Position numbers and translations under genes: made by a program | The notes under the pieces: generated by a model | Told to the model about the DNA's origin: nothing | Databases searched by the model: none | What the model saw: the letters and a program-made list of their open reading frames with translations, nothing else | In this document: one piece after another, positions 1-8,560 of the stretch | Layout: each line of letters starts with the position of its first letter | Numbering within the stretch: position 1 is the stretch's first letter | Assembly: GCF_014621695.1 (NCBI RefSeq) | Contig: NZ_CP061281.1 | Location: forward strand, 5,890,001 to 5,954,000 | From: Streptomyces xanthii | GTDB taxonomy: Bacteria; Actinomycetota; Actinomycetes; Streptomycetales; Streptomycetaceae | Direction: 5' to 3' | DNA length: 64,000 bases

Positions 1-667
1 ACTGGCGGCGCTGGCCCACGTACTCCACGGTCCTGCGCAGCAGTTCGAGCCCGACGCCGAGGGACTGGGCCGCGGTGAGGAACGCGGCCAGATCGGTGGC
101 GCGGGCCAGGGCCGCCGCGGCCTGGGGCCCCCGGGCCAGCACCTCGCCGCCCTCCGGGACGAACAGGCGGCGCGCCGGATCGGCCGACTCCCGCAGCGGG
201 CCGTGCCCGGCGGCCAGACGTATCGCGTCGCCGTCCGCGACGAGCACCGCGTCCGCCGCGTCCGCGTCCAGCGCGTACGGGCCCGCGGCTCCCGATGCCA
301 GGGAGACCAGCGCGTCACCGGAGGCGATCCGCGGCAGCCACTCCTTCGCGGCGCCCGTCCCCTCCGGCAGCTCCGCGAGCAGCGCCGCCGCGGCGGCCGT
401 CTCCACGACCGGGCCGGGGACCGCGTGCCGGCCCAGCTCCACGTACGCCACCGCCAGCTCGACCGGCAGCGGCCCGAGCCCCTCGTGCTCCTCGGGCACC
501 GCGAGCGCGAACACCCCGGTCTCCGCGAGCCGCGCCCACAGCGCCCGGCCGGGCCCGGAGTCGCCGGCCGCCCAGGCCCGCACGGCCGCGGGGGTGCCGG
601 CCGCGCCGAGCATCCGGTCGAGGGTGCGGCCGAACTCGGCCTGCTCCGTGTCCAGGAGGAACCTCAT
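1..667 (-). CDS. Acyl-CoA dehydrogenase, C-terminal part cut by the window edge
   Basis: The frame is open from an ATG at 667 to the left edge, so only about the first 222 residues are present. It begins MRFLLDTEQAEFGRTLDRML and contains FALAVPEEHEGLGPLPVELA, the helical N-terminal pattern of acyl-CoA dehydrogenases. The start overlaps the stop of the upstream dehydrogenase (TGATG), so the two are probably translated together. The N-terminus resembles the short FadE32/FadE33-type subunits that pair with a longer partner in steroid C/D-ring degradation. That pairing is an inference, because the C-terminal flavin and base region lies outside the window. The acyl-CoA dehydrogenase family is clear; the substrate is not. 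Confidence 0.85.
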   Translation of the reverse strand, partial: MRFLLDTEQAEFGRTLDRMLGAAGTPAAVRAWAAGDSGPGRALWARLAETGVFALAVPEEHEGLGPLPVELAVAYVELGRHAVPGPVVETAAAAALLAELPEGTGAAKEWLPRIASGDALVSLASGAAGPYALDADAADAVLVADGDAIRLAAGHGPLRESADPARRLFVPEGGEVLARGPQAAAALARATDLAAFLTAAQSLGVGLELLRRTVEYVGQRRQ

Positions 668-1806
668 CAGCGGCGTCCCTTCGGCAGGCCGAGCAGCCGC
701 TCGGCGATGATGTCGCGCTGGATCTCGTTCGTCCCCGCGTAGATCGGGCCCGCGAGCGAGAACACATAGCCCTCCGCCCACTCGCCGTCCGCCAGCTCGG
801 CGTCCGCGCCGAGCAGGTCCAGCGCCGTCTCGTGCAGCGCGATGTCGTACTCCGACCAGAACACCTTGTTCAGGCTGGACTCGGCGCCGATCTGCTCACC
901 GGCGGCGAAACGCGACGCGTTGGCGTACGTGAAGAGCTGGTAGGCCCGCGCCCCGACCAGGGCGTCCGCCACCCGGTCGCGGACCGCCGGGTCCGCGCCG
1001 CGCTCGCGCCACAGCGCCGCGAGCCGGTCCGCGGCGGCGAGGAAGCGGCCGGGGGAACGCAGCGTCAGGCCCCGCTCGTTGCCCGTCGTCGACATCGCGA
1101 TCCGCCACCCGTTGCCCGGCTCGCCGATCACGTCCTCGTCGGGGACGAACACGTCGTCCAGGAACAGCTCGGCGAACGCCGGCTTCCCGTCGAGCCTGCC
1201 GATCGGGCGGACCGTGACACCGGGCGCCTTCAGGTCGAACATCAGATACGTCAGGCCCTGGTGCGGCTTCGGCGCGTCCGGGTCCGTACGGAAGATGCCG
1301 AAGGCCTTGTCGGCGAACGCGGCCCGCGAGGACCAGGTCTTCTGGCCACTGAGCAGCCAGCCGCCGTCCGTGCGCACGGCCCGGGAGCGCAGCGAGGCCA
1401 GGTCCGAGCCCGACTCCGGCTCCGACCAGGCCTGCGCCCACACGACCTCGCCGCTCGCCATCGACGGCAGCACGCGGGCACGCTGCTCGTCGGTCGCGTG
1501 GTCGAAGAGCGTGGGGGCCAGCAGGTTGATCCCGTTCTGCGTGACGCGGCCCGGGGCGCCCGCCGCGTAGTACTCCTCCTCGAAGACCAGCCACTTGAAG
1601 ATGTCGACGCCCCGCCCGCCGAACTCCTCGGGCCAGGACACGACCGCCCAGCGGTCCGCGTGCAGCTCGGCCTCCCACGCGCGGTGCGCGGCGAAGCCCT
1701 CCTCGGTCTCCAGGGAGGGCAGCGGCTCGGCCGGTACGTGCGCGGCGAGCCACGCGCGGGCCTCGGCCCGGAACGCGTCCTCCTCGGGGGTGAAGTCCAG
1801 GTTCAT
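667..1806 (-). CDS. Acyl-CoA dehydrogenase (FadE31-like)
   Basis: This 379-residue FAD flavoprotein should introduce an alpha,beta double bond into an acyl-CoA. It starts MNLDFTPEEDAFRAEARAWL at the ATG at 1806, four bases inside the end of the upstream crotonase gene, so translation is coupled. Mid-protein it has QAWSEPESGSDLASLRSRAV and SGQKTWSS, the flavin and substrate loops of the family. It ends with YAGTNEIQRDIIAERLLGLP. The loop that carries the catalytic Glu in medium-chain enzymes (YEGT) reads YAGT here, so the base must be elsewhere or on a partner subunit. It lies in a three-gene operon divergent from the fadE30-ipdF-kstR2-fadA6 operon behind a KstR2-type box. That suggests a FadE31-type role in HIP-CoA breakdown. 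A much longer frame starting at 2694 is the same gene with a non-coding N-terminal extension. Confidence 0.88.
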   Translation of the reverse strand: MNLDFTPEEDAFRAEARAWLAAHVPAEPLPSLETEEGFAAHRAWEAELHADRWAVVSWPEEFGGRGVDIFKWLVFEEEYYAAGAPGRVTQNGINLLAPTLFDHATDEQRARVLPSMASGEVVWAQAWSEPESGSDLASLRSRAVRTDGGWLLSGQKTWSSRAAFADKAFGIFRTDPDAPKPHQGLTYLMFDLKAPGVTVRPIGRLDGKPAFAELFLDDVFVPDEDVIGEPGNGWRIAMSTTGNERGLTLRSPGRFLAAADRLAALWRERGADPAVRDRVADALVGARAYQLFTYANASRFAAGEQIGAESSLNKVFWSEYDIALHETALDLLGADAELADGEWAEGYVFSLAGPIYAGTNEIQRDIIAERLLGLPKGRR

Positions 1807-2681
1807 CGGGTGCCCGCCTCCTTCATCGACCGGACGTCCATGCCGCCCAGGGAGTCCGCCGCCGTCTCCGCGTTGTGCGCGTGCGCCAGGTGGTGCAGGC
1901 CGAACACCGAGTCCATGCCGGTGTGCAGGCCCTGGAGGTCCTCCGCCTGGTTCACCGCGCGCTTGGTCAGGGCGAGGCCGAGTCGCGGCATCTCGGCGAT
2001 CTTCCGCGCCAGTTCGTCCGTGCGTCCGGCCAGCTCGCCGCGCGCCACCACCCGGTTCACCATCCCGACCTCGTACGCGCGCCGGGCGCTCATCCGCTCG
2101 CCCGTGAACAGGAACTCCTTGGCGATGCGCGGCGGCATCACCCACGGGTGCGCGAAGTACTCGACGCCGGGGATGCCCATGCGCACGACCGGGTCCGCGA
2201 AGAACGCGTCCTCGCTCGCCACGATCAGGTCGCACACCCAGGCCAGCATCAGGCCGCCCGCCACGCACGCGCCGTGCACGGAGGCGATCACCGGCTTGGG
2301 CAGCTCGCGCCAGCGCCGGCACATGCCGAGGTAGACCTCCGACTCGCGGGCGAACCGGGAGTCGGCCCCCTGCTTGTCCGAGTGGTCCCACCACAGACCG
2401 GCCTTCCGCTCGAACGGGAGGTGGGCGTCCCGCTCCGGCGTGCCGATGTCGTGGCCCGCGGAGAAGTGCTCGCCCGCGCCGGAGAGGACGACGGCCTTCA
2501 CACCGGAGTCCTCCGCCGCGCGGTAGAAGGCGGCGTCCAGGGCGTAGGTCATCGCCGAGTTCTGCGCGTTGCGGTACCGGGGACGGTTCAGCGTCACGTA
2601 CGCGACCGGGCCCCTGACCTCGTACAGGACGGGCGAGGCGGGGTCGGACAGGTCGGGCTGCGGTGCGGGCATCGGATTCAT
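1803..2681 (-). CDS. Enoyl-CoA hydratase/isomerase family protein
   Basis: This 292-residue crotonase-fold protein is expected to hydrate, isomerise or cleave a CoA thioester. The core shows VLSGAGEHFSAGHDIG and KPVIASVHGACVAGGLMLAW, the two oxyanion-hole segments, then DLIVASEDAFFADPVVRMGI. It is first in a minus-strand operon with two acyl-CoA dehydrogenases and overlaps the next start by four bases. The ATG at 2681 directly abuts the KstR2-type operator region. An in-frame ATG three codons further in is an alternative start. Position suggests the C/D-ring part of steroid catabolism, but the sequence does not match the EchA20 ring hydrolase, which is encoded separately at 31879-32646. The exact reaction is unknown. 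Confidence 0.85.
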   Translation of the reverse strand: MNPMPAPQPDLSDPASPVLYEVRGPVAYVTLNRPRYRNAQNSAMTYALDAAFYRAAEDSGVKAVVLSGAGEHFSAGHDIGTPERDAHLPFERKAGLWWDHSDKQGADSRFARESEVYLGMCRRWRELPKPVIASVHGACVAGGLMLAWVCDLIVASEDAFFADPVVRMGIPGVEYFAHPWVMPPRIAKEFLFTGERMSARRAYEVGMVNRVVARGELAGRTDELARKIAEMPRLGLALTKRAVNQAEDLQGLHTGMDSVFGLHHLAHAHNAETAADSLGGMDVRSMKEAGTR

Positions 2682-2687
2682 CCTTCC

Positions 2688-2705
2688 CTAACAAGTGTTT
2701 GGTAG
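2688..2705. promoter_or_regulatory. KstR2-type operator in a divergent promoter
   Basis: CTAACAAGTGTTTGGTAG is an 18-bp imperfect palindrome (CTAnCAA....TTGnTAG) between the divergent starts at 2681 and 2714. Its core AACAAGTGTTTGGT matches the published mycobacterial KstR2 consensus AnCAAGnnCTTGnT at all but one fixed base. A KstR2-like gene lies 2 kb downstream. The site is so close to both starts that binding should block both operons. Confidence 0.7.
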
Positions 2706-2713
2706 GTTAGCTT

Positions 2714-3862
2714 ATGCGCATGGACAGCGTCGAGGACTTCCGGACCGGCTTTCGCAGCTGGCTGGAGCGTGAACTCTCCGGCGGATTCGCCTCCTTGCGG
2801 GGGAAAGGCGGACCCGGCCGTGAGCACGAGGCGTTCGCCGAGCGCCTCGAATGGGAGCGGCACATGGCCGCGCACGGCTGGACGTGCGTCGGCTGGCCCG
2901 AGGAGCACGGCGGACGCGGCGCGAGCCTCGCGCAGCAGATCGCCTTCCACGAGGAGTACGCCCTCGCGGACGCCCCCGCCCGGGTCAACCACATAGGCGA
3001 GCAGCTGCTCGGCCCCACCCTCATCGCCTTCGGCACCGAGGAGCAGAAGGCCCGCTTCCTGGAGCCGATCCGCCGGGTCGAGGAGCTGTGGTGCCAGGGG
3101 TACAGCGAGCCGGGCGCCGGCTCCGACCTCGCGGGCGTACGCACCCGCGCCGCCCTCAGCGAGGACGGCACCGAGTGGATCGTCGACGGACAGAAGACCT
3201 GGACGTCGCTCGCGCACGAGGCCCAGTGGTGCTTCGTGATCGCCCGCACCGAGCCCGGCTCGCGCCGGCACGCCGGACTCTCCTACCTCCTCGTGCCGCT
3301 GGACCAGCCCGGCGTCGAGGTCCGCCCCATCGTCCAGCTCACCGGCACCAGCGAGTTCAACGAGGTGTTCTTCGACGGCGCCCGCACCGCGGCCTCGCAC
3401 GTCGTCGGCGCTGTCGGCGACGGCTGGCGCACCGCCATGGCCACCCTCGGCTTCGAGCGCGGCATCTCCACCGTCGGCCAGCAGATCGGCTTCCGCCGGG
3501 AGCTGACGGACCTGATCGCCCTCGCCGAGCAGAACGGCGCGATCGGCGCCCCCCTGCTGCGCGACCGCCTCGCCCGCGCCTGGACCGGCCTGCGCACCAT
3601 GGAGGCCAACGCGCGGCGCGGCGTCGACCCCTCCGTCGCCAAGCTCTACTGGGCCACCTGGCACCGCGACCTCGGCGAGCTCGCCATGGACATCCGCGGC
3701 GCCGCCTCCATGCTCGCCGAGGGTGAACCCTACGAACTCGACGCGTGGCAGCGCCTGTTCCTCTTCTCCCGCGCCGACACGATCTACGCGGGCTCCGACG
3801 AGATCCAGCGGAACATCATCGCCGAGCGCCTGCTCGGCCTGCCGAAAGAGGTGCGTGCATGA
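2714..3862 (+). CDS. fadE30: Acyl-CoA dehydrogenase, FadE30-like
   Basis: This 382-residue flavoprotein is likely to dehydrogenate a HIP-CoA-derived thioester during steroid C/D-ring degradation. It shows WPEEHGGRGASLAQQIAF near residue 65, CQGYSEPGAGSDLAGVRT, VDGQKTWTSLAH and the C-terminal YAGSDEIQRNIIAERLLGLP. The last segment nearly matches the dehydrogenase at 667-1806, and the usual YEGT Glu is again absent. The start is an ATG at 2714 only nine bases past the KstR2-type box, so the mRNA leader must be very short. It overlaps ipdF by four bases. The order fadE30-ipdF-kstR2-fadA6 is that of the M. tuberculosis HIP operon as I recall it, which is the main reason for the symbol. Confidence 0.85.
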   Translation: MRMDSVEDFRTGFRSWLERELSGGFASLRGKGGPGREHEAFAERLEWERHMAAHGWTCVGWPEEHGGRGASLAQQIAFHEEYALADAPARVNHIGEQLLGPTLIAFGTEEQKARFLEPIRRVEELWCQGYSEPGAGSDLAGVRTRAALSEDGTEWIVDGQKTWTSLAHEAQWCFVIARTEPGSRRHAGLSYLLVPLDQPGVEVRPIVQLTGTSEFNEVFFDGARTAASHVVGAVGDGWRTAMATLGFERGISTVGQQIGFRRELTDLIALAEQNGAIGAPLLRDRLARAWTGLRTMEANARRGVDPSVAKLYWATWHRDLGELAMDIRGAASMLAEGEPYELDAWQRLFLFSRADTIYAGSDEIQRNIIAERLLGLPKEVRA

Positions 3863-4656
3863 CGACGCCGAAGTCCAGCGTTCCCGAGTACGTCCCCGGC
3901 CACCGGCTCCTGGAAGGCCGCACCGCCGTCGTCACCGCCGCCGCGGGCGCCGGCATCGGCGGCGCCACCGCCCGCCGCTTCCTGGAGGAGGGCGCCCGCG
4001 TCGTCATCAGCGACGCCCACACCCGCCGCCTCAAGGAGAGCGAGCAGGCCCTCGCCGAGGAGTTCGGCGCCGACCGCGTCTCCGCGCTCGCCTGCGACGT
4101 GACCGACGAGGAGCAGGTACAGGCCCTGTTCGCCCACGTCACCGAGGTCCACGGCGGCCTCGACATCGTGGTGAACAACGCGGGCCTGGGCGGCACCGCC
4201 GCCCTCGTCGACATGACCGACGAGCAGTGGACCCGCGTCCTGGACATCACCCTCAACGGCACGTTCCGCTGCACCCGCGCGGCCCTGCGCGCCTTCCGCG
4301 ACACCGGCCGCCGGGGCGTCGTCGTCAACAACGCCTCGGTGATCGGCTGGCGCGCCCAGGAGGGCCAGGCCCACTACGCCGCCGCCAAGGCCGGTGTCAT
4401 GGCCCTCACCCGCTGCGCCGCCCTGGAAGCCGCCGAGTACGGGGTCCGGGTCAACGCGGTGGCGCCCAGCCTCGCCATGCACCCCCACCTCGTGAAGGTC
4501 ACCTCCGCCGAACTCCTCGCGGAGCTCACCGAGAAGGAGGCCTTCGGCCGCTACGCCGAGCCCTGGGAAGTGGCCAACGTGATGGTCTTCCTCGCCTCCG
4601 GCTACTCCTCGTACATGACCGGCGAGGTCGTGTCCGTGAGCAGCCAGCACGCATGA
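3859..4656 (+). CDS. ipdF: Short-chain dehydrogenase IpdF
   Basis: This 265-residue SDR has an unusual cofactor loop, TAAAGAGIGGATARRF (residues 26-41). It also has NNAG at 106-109, Ser160, and the catalytic pair Tyr173/Lys177 in HYAAAKAG. The C-terminus STGEV-like segment reads SYMTGEVVSVSSQHA, characteristic of the mycobacterial IpdF (Rv3559c) group. IpdF oxidises or reduces the hydroxylated HIP-CoA intermediate in the cytosol. The ATG at 3859 overlaps the fadE30 stop and the gene's own stop overlaps the kstR2 start, giving tight translational coupling. The family is certain; the HIP role rests on homology and the conserved neighbourhood. Confidence 0.88.
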   Translation: MTTPKSSVPEYVPGHRLLEGRTAVVTAAAGAGIGGATARRFLEEGARVVISDAHTRRLKESEQALAEEFGADRVSALACDVTDEEQVQALFAHVTEVHGGLDIVVNNAGLGGTAALVDMTDEQWTRVLDITLNGTFRCTRAALRAFRDTGRRGVVVNNASVIGWRAQEGQAHYAAAKAGVMALTRCAALEAAEYGVRVNAVAPSLAMHPHLVKVTSAELLAELTEKEAFGRYAEPWEVANVMVFLASGYSSYMTGEVVSVSSQHA

Positions 4657-5270
4657 GCGCCTCGCCCGAGCGGCGGCGCCAGCTCCTCGACACCGCGGCC
4701 GCGGTGTTCGCCGCCCAGGGCTACGACGCCACGACCGTCCGCCGCATTGCGGACGCCGCGGGCATGCTCGCGGGCAGCCTCTACTACCACTTCGACTCCA
4801 AGGACTCGATCGTCGAGGAGATCCTGCGCGGCTTCCTCGACGAGCTCGCCGGGCGCTACGACACGGTGCTCGCCGCCGGACTCGGGCCGCGCGAGACGAT
4901 GCGCGCCCTGGTCACCGAGTCCTTCAGAGAGATCGACCGGCACGGACCCGCGGTCGCCATCTACCAGAAGGAGTCCAAGACCCTCGCGGCCCGGGAGCGC
5001 TTCGCGTTCCTCGCCGCGTCCCAGAGCACGTTCGAACAGACCTGGCTGACCACGCTGAAGGACGGCGTGGCGGCCGGCGAGTTCCGGGCGGACCTCGACA
5101 TCCGGCTCACCTACCGCTTCGTGCGCGACACCGTCTGGGTCGCCGCGTCCTGGTACCGGCCCGACGGCCGGCACAGCCCCGAGGAGATCGCCCGCCAGTA
5201 CCTGGCGACCGTCCTGGACGGGATCGCCGCACCCGACCGATCAGACCATTCCCCAGCCCCGCAAGGATGA
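4653..5270 (+). CDS. kstR2: TetR-family repressor KstR2
   Basis: This 205-residue regulator has an N-terminal helix-turn-helix (YDATTVRRIADAAGMLAGSL, about residues 25-45) followed by YYHFDSKDSIVEEILRGFLD. The ligand domain carries RETMRALVTESFREIDRH, VAIYQKESKTLA and FVRDTVWVAASWYRPDGRH, all strongly like mycobacterial KstR2. KstR2 is released by HIP-CoA and represses the C/D-ring genes. It sits inside the operon it should control, overlapping ipdF by four bases, which implies autoregulation from the box at 2688. A close paralogue is encoded at 25301-25912. Confidence 0.9.
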   Translation: MSASPERRRQLLDTAAAVFAAQGYDATTVRRIADAAGMLAGSLYYHFDSKDSIVEEILRGFLDELAGRYDTVLAAGLGPRETMRALVTESFREIDRHGPAVAIYQKESKTLAARERFAFLAASQSTFEQTWLTTLKDGVAAGEFRADLDIRLTYRFVRDTVWVAASWYRPDGRHSPEEIARQYLATVLDGIAAPDRSDHSPAPQG

Positions 5271-5280
5271 AGGAGCCGTC

Positions 5281-6438
5281 ATGGCCGAGGCCTACATCGT
5301 CGAAGCAGTCCGCACCCCCGTCGGCCGGAAGAAGGGCGGACTGAGCGCCGTCCACCCCGCCGACCTGGGCGCCCACGTCCTCAAGGAGCTCGTCGCGCGC
5401 ACCGGCGTCGACCCGGCCGCCGTCGAGGACGTCGTCTTCGGCTGCCTCGACACCGTCGGCCCGCAGGCCGGCGACATCGCCCGTACCGCCTGGCTCGCCG
5501 CCGGACTGCCCGAGGAGGTGCCCGGCGTCACCGTCGACCGGCAGTGCGGATCCTCCCAGCAGGCCGTCCACTTCGCCGCCCAGGGCGTCCTGTCCGGCAC
5601 CCAGGACCTCGTCGTCGCCGGCGGCACGCAGAACATGTCGATGATCCCCATCGCGTTCGCCTCCCGGCAGGCCGCCGAGCCGCTCGGCCTCACCGACGGC
5701 CCCTACATCGGCAGCGAGGGCTGGCGCGCCCGCTACGGCGACCAGCCGGTCAACCAGTTCCACGGCGCCGAGCTCATCGCCGAGAAGTGGGGCATCACCC
5801 GCGAGGCCCAGGAGGCCTGGGCGCTCCAGTCGCACCAGCGCGCCCTGCGCGCCATCGACGAGGGCCGATTCGCGAAGGAGATCGTCGCGTACGGCGACGT
5901 CACCGTCGACGAGGGCCCGCGCCGCGACACGTCCCTGGAGAAGATGGCCGGCCTCAAGCCCGTCGTCGAGGGCGGCACCATCACCGCCGCCTGCTCCTCC
6001 CAGGTCTCCGACGGCGCCGCCGCCATGCTGCTCGCCTCCGAGCGCGCCGTCCGCGAGCACGGACTCACCCCGCGCGCCCGCATCCACCACCTCTCCGTGC
6101 GCGGCGAGGACCCGATCCGGATGCTGTCCGCGCCGATCCCCGCGACCGCGTACGCGCTGAAGAAGACCGGCCTGTCCATGGACGACATCGACCTCGTCGA
6201 GATCAACGAGGCGTTCGCGCCCGTCGTCCTGTCCTGGCTCAAGGAGACCGGCACCGACCCGGCGAAGGTGAACGTGAACGGCGGCGCGATCGCCCTCGGC
6301 CACCCCCTCGGCGCGACCGGCACCAAGCTCATGACCACCCTCCTGCACGAGCTGGAGCGCACCGGCGGCCGCTACGGCCTGCAGACCATGTGCGAGGGCG
6401 GCGGCCAGGCCAACGTGACGATCATCGAGCGCCTCTGA
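5281..6438 (+). CDS. fadA6: Thiolase FadA6
   Basis: This 385-residue thiolase would cleave a beta-ketoacyl-CoA in the last steps of HIP-CoA degradation. The acyl-accepting Cys89 is in TVDRQCGSSQQAVHFA. The catalytic His is in NGGAIALGHPLGATG and the second Cys is in MCEGGGQANVTIIERL at the C-terminus. The ATG at 5281 follows a good ribosome binding site (GAAGGAG), ten bases after the kstR2 stop, so it is the last gene of the fadE30-ipdF-kstR2 operon. Length and motifs are normal for the family. The substrate assignment comes from position and resemblance to FadA6 (Rv3556c). Confidence 0.9.
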   Translation: MAEAYIVEAVRTPVGRKKGGLSAVHPADLGAHVLKELVARTGVDPAAVEDVVFGCLDTVGPQAGDIARTAWLAAGLPEEVPGVTVDRQCGSSQQAVHFAAQGVLSGTQDLVVAGGTQNMSMIPIAFASRQAAEPLGLTDGPYIGSEGWRARYGDQPVNQFHGAELIAEKWGITREAQEAWALQSHQRALRAIDEGRFAKEIVAYGDVTVDEGPRRDTSLEKMAGLKPVVEGGTITAACSSQVSDGAAAMLLASERAVREHGLTPRARIHHLSVRGEDPIRMLSAPIPATAYALKKTGLSMDDIDLVEINEAFAPVVLSWLKETGTDPAKVNVNGGAIALGHPLGATGTKLMTTLLHELERTGGRYGLQTMCEGGGQANVTIIERL

Positions 6439-6477
6439 CGCCCCCGGCGTCCGCGGCGTCGCGTGGCGGCGGCCCGT

Positions 6478-6530
6478 CTCCCACTGAGCGGGAACGGACC
6501 GTGGAGCACCGGGCCGGGTGGGGACAGGGT
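6478..6530 (+). promoter_or_regulatory. Promoter with shared palindrome, copy A (upstream of NTF2/kstD)
   Basis: CTCCCACTGAGCGGGAA at 6478-6494 is a near-palindrome followed 31 bases later by the -10-like hexamer CAGGGT (6525-6530). The same layout precedes hsaE (15051) and hsaA (21614). If this -10 is used, transcription begins almost at the ATG at 6538, so the mRNA would be nearly leaderless. Confidence 0.6.
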
Positions 6531-6537
6531 GTGGGCC

Positions 6538-6981
6538 ATGACCCGTACGTCTGTTCCTCCCGAGCCCGGTGACGCGTTCGCGCTGCGGCGCCTCGCCGAG
6601 AACTACGCCCTCGCGGTCGACGCCCGCGACCCGGCCCTGTTCGACGCCCAGTTCACCGCCGACGCGCGGATCGTCGCCCACGAGGCCGACGGCAGCCTCC
6701 TGTGGGAGCGCGGCGGCAGCGCCGAGCGCGCCAAACTCCTCGACGACCTCTCCGTCTTCCCCCGCACCTTCCACCAGGTCGGCAACCACGTCGCCGAGAT
6801 CACCGGACCCGACCGGGCCCGCGGCGTCACCTACTGCGTCGCCCACCACCTCGGCGCCGAGGGCGGCGACCTGCGCTGCCCCGTCCGCTACGAGGACGAG
6901 TACGAGCGCACCGCCGACGGCTGGCGGATCGCCGCCCGCGCCGTCTTCCCCCAGTGGTACGAGAGGAGCGAGACCCTGTGA
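6538..6981 (+). CDS. SnoaL/NTF2-fold protein, possible ketosteroid isomerase or dehydratase
   Basis: This 147-residue single-domain protein is of the SnoaL-like (NTF2, cone) fold. Residues 15-52 (ALRRLAENYALAVDARD, then FTADARIVAHEADG) follow the start of ketosteroid isomerases, with Tyr23 in the place of their catalytic Tyr. The position of the isomerase's general-base Asp holds Ala-His here, so a Delta5-3-ketosteroid isomerase function is not established. The ATG at 6538 is preferred to an upstream start at 6463, because the earlier region contains the operator palindrome. The stop overlaps the kstD start (GTGA), so the two proteins are probably made together. A small-molecule enzyme acting beside KstD is likely; the reaction is uncertain. 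Confidence 0.8.
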   Translation: MTRTSVPPEPGDAFALRRLAENYALAVDARDPALFDAQFTADARIVAHEADGSLLWERGGSAERAKLLDDLSVFPRTFHQVGNHVAEITGPDRARGVTYCVAHHLGAEGGDLRCPVRYEDEYERTADGWRIAARAVFPQWYERSETL

Positions 6982-8552
6982 GCGCACAGACCCCGCAGAC
7001 CACCTCCTGGGACGAGACGGTCGACGTCCTCGTCGTCGGCTCCGGCGGCGCCGCCCTCACCGGCGCCTACAGCGCCGCCGCCCAGGGCCTCGACACCCTC
7101 GTCGTCGAGAAGACCGAGTACTTCGGCGGCACCACCGCCTACGCCGGCGCCTGCCTGTGGCTCCCCGGCAACCAGGCACAGGCCCGCGCCGGCGTCGAGG
7201 ACAGCGCCGACCTCGCCCGCGCCTACTTCCGCTCCCTCGTCGGCGACGCCACCCCGCACGAACTGCAGGACGCCTACCTCGACGGGGCGGGCCCGCTCGT
7301 CGAGTTCCTCGAGCGCGACGAGCTCATCGACTTCGAGTACCGGCCGTTTCCCGACTACTACCCGGGCCCCGGCCGCTTCGACGCGGGCCGCGGCGTCTTC
7401 CCCGTACCGCTGGAGCGCCCCGAGGGCTCGGCCGAGCTCCTCGACGCGGTCCGCCCGCCGGCCTACGCCGAGCGCCTGCGACTGCCCGCCCCCGAAGGCC
7501 CGTTGGAGGACGGCCGGGCCCTCATCGGCCGGCTGCTGCTCGCCCTGCACGGCGCGGGCGGCCGCGCCGAGCGCCACACCGCGCTCACCGCCCTCGTCCA
7601 GGACGACACGGGCCGCGTCACCGGCGCCGAGGTGCGCACCGCCTCCGGCGGGACCCGGCGCATCGAGGCCCGGCGCGGCGTCCTGCTCGCCGCCGGCGGC
7701 TACGAGCGCGCCTCCGACCTGCGCCGCACCTGGGGCAACGGGCCGGGCGCCGACTGGACCATGGGCCCGGCCGGCGGCGGCACCGGCGACGCGCTGCGCG
7801 CCGCGACCGGGCTCGGTGCCACCGCCACGATGCTCGACGAGAGCTGGTGGTGCCCGTCCGTGCTGTTCCCCGACGGCAGCGCCGCGTTCGCCCTCGGCTT
7901 CCGCGCGGGTGTCTTCGTCGACGCGCGGGGCCGCCGCTTCGCCAACGAGTGCCTGTCCTACGACCGGATGGGCCGGGCCATGATGGCCGCGGGCGCCGGC
8001 GACCGGCCCGACCGGCCCGTGTGGTGGGTGTGGGACGCGGCGCACGGCGAGGAGCCGCCCGGCATCGTCCTCGTGCCCACCGACCGGGAGTCCTTCGAGC
8101 AGGCCGGGGTGTGGCGCACCGCCGACACGATCGAGGGCATCGCTGCCGAGATCGGTGTGCCGGCGGACGCGCTGGCCGCCACCGTCAAGACGTTCAACGG
8201 GTACGCGGCCGAGGGGCACGACCCCGAGTTCGGGCGCGGTGACGACCCCTACGACCGGTTCTTCACCGACCCGGAGTCGACCGTACCGAACCCGTGTCTG
8301 CTGCCGCTGGAGCGGGGGCCGTTCCACGCGGTGCGGATCGTGCTCGGTGACCTCGGCACGAAGGGGGGTCTCGGCACGGACGTCCACGCGCGGGTTCTGC
8401 GCGGTGACGGCTCCGTGATCGAGGGGCTGTACGCGGCCGGCAACACGGCGGCGAACGTCACCGGGCCCGTCTACCCCGGGCCCGGTGCCCCCATCGGCAC
8501 GGGCATGGTCTTCGGCCACCGCGCCGCAACCCACATGGCCTCCGGCACCTGA
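6978..8552 (+). CDS. kstD: 3-ketosteroid Delta1-dehydrogenase-type flavoprotein
   Basis: This 524-residue FAD enzyme has an N-terminal dinucleotide fold (VDVLVVGSGGAALTGAYSAA, residues 15-34) and EKTEYFGGTTAYAGACLWLP. Next come the substrate-domain segment FALGFRAGVFVDARGRRFAN and the C-terminal FAD loop AAGNTAANVTGPVYPGPGAP. These are the hallmarks of KstD, which desaturates ring A before 9-alpha-hydroxylation opens ring B. A Delta4(5-alpha)-dehydrogenase of the same family is the main alternative. The GTG at 6978 overlaps the preceding stop; longer frames in this phase are read-through of the upstream gene. The adjacent kshAB and hsa genes support the steroid role. Confidence 0.88.
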   Translation: MSAQTPQTTSWDETVDVLVVGSGGAALTGAYSAAAQGLDTLVVEKTEYFGGTTAYAGACLWLPGNQAQARAGVEDSADLARAYFRSLVGDATPHELQDAYLDGAGPLVEFLERDELIDFEYRPFPDYYPGPGRFDAGRGVFPVPLERPEGSAELLDAVRPPAYAERLRLPAPEGPLEDGRALIGRLLLALHGAGGRAERHTALTALVQDDTGRVTGAEVRTASGGTRRIEARRGVLLAAGGYERASDLRRTWGNGPGADWTMGPAGGGTGDALRAATGLGATATMLDESWWCPSVLFPDGSAAFALGFRAGVFVDARGRRFANECLSYDRMGRAMMAAGAGDRPDRPVWWVWDAAHGEEPPGIVLVPTDRESFEQAGVWRTADTIEGIAAEIGVPADALAATVKTFNGYAAEGHDPEFGRGDDPYDRFFTDPESTVPNPCLLPLERGPFHAVRIVLGDLGTKGGLGTDVHARVLRGDGSVIEGLYAAGNTAANVTGPVYPGPGAPIGTGMVFGHRAATHMASGT

Positions 8553-8560
8553 GGGGGCGC

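Noticed and set aside
5107..6987. 626-codon minus-strand frame opposite fadA6 and the NTF2-fold gene
   Set aside because: It is the shadow of fadA6, which has all thiolase residues.
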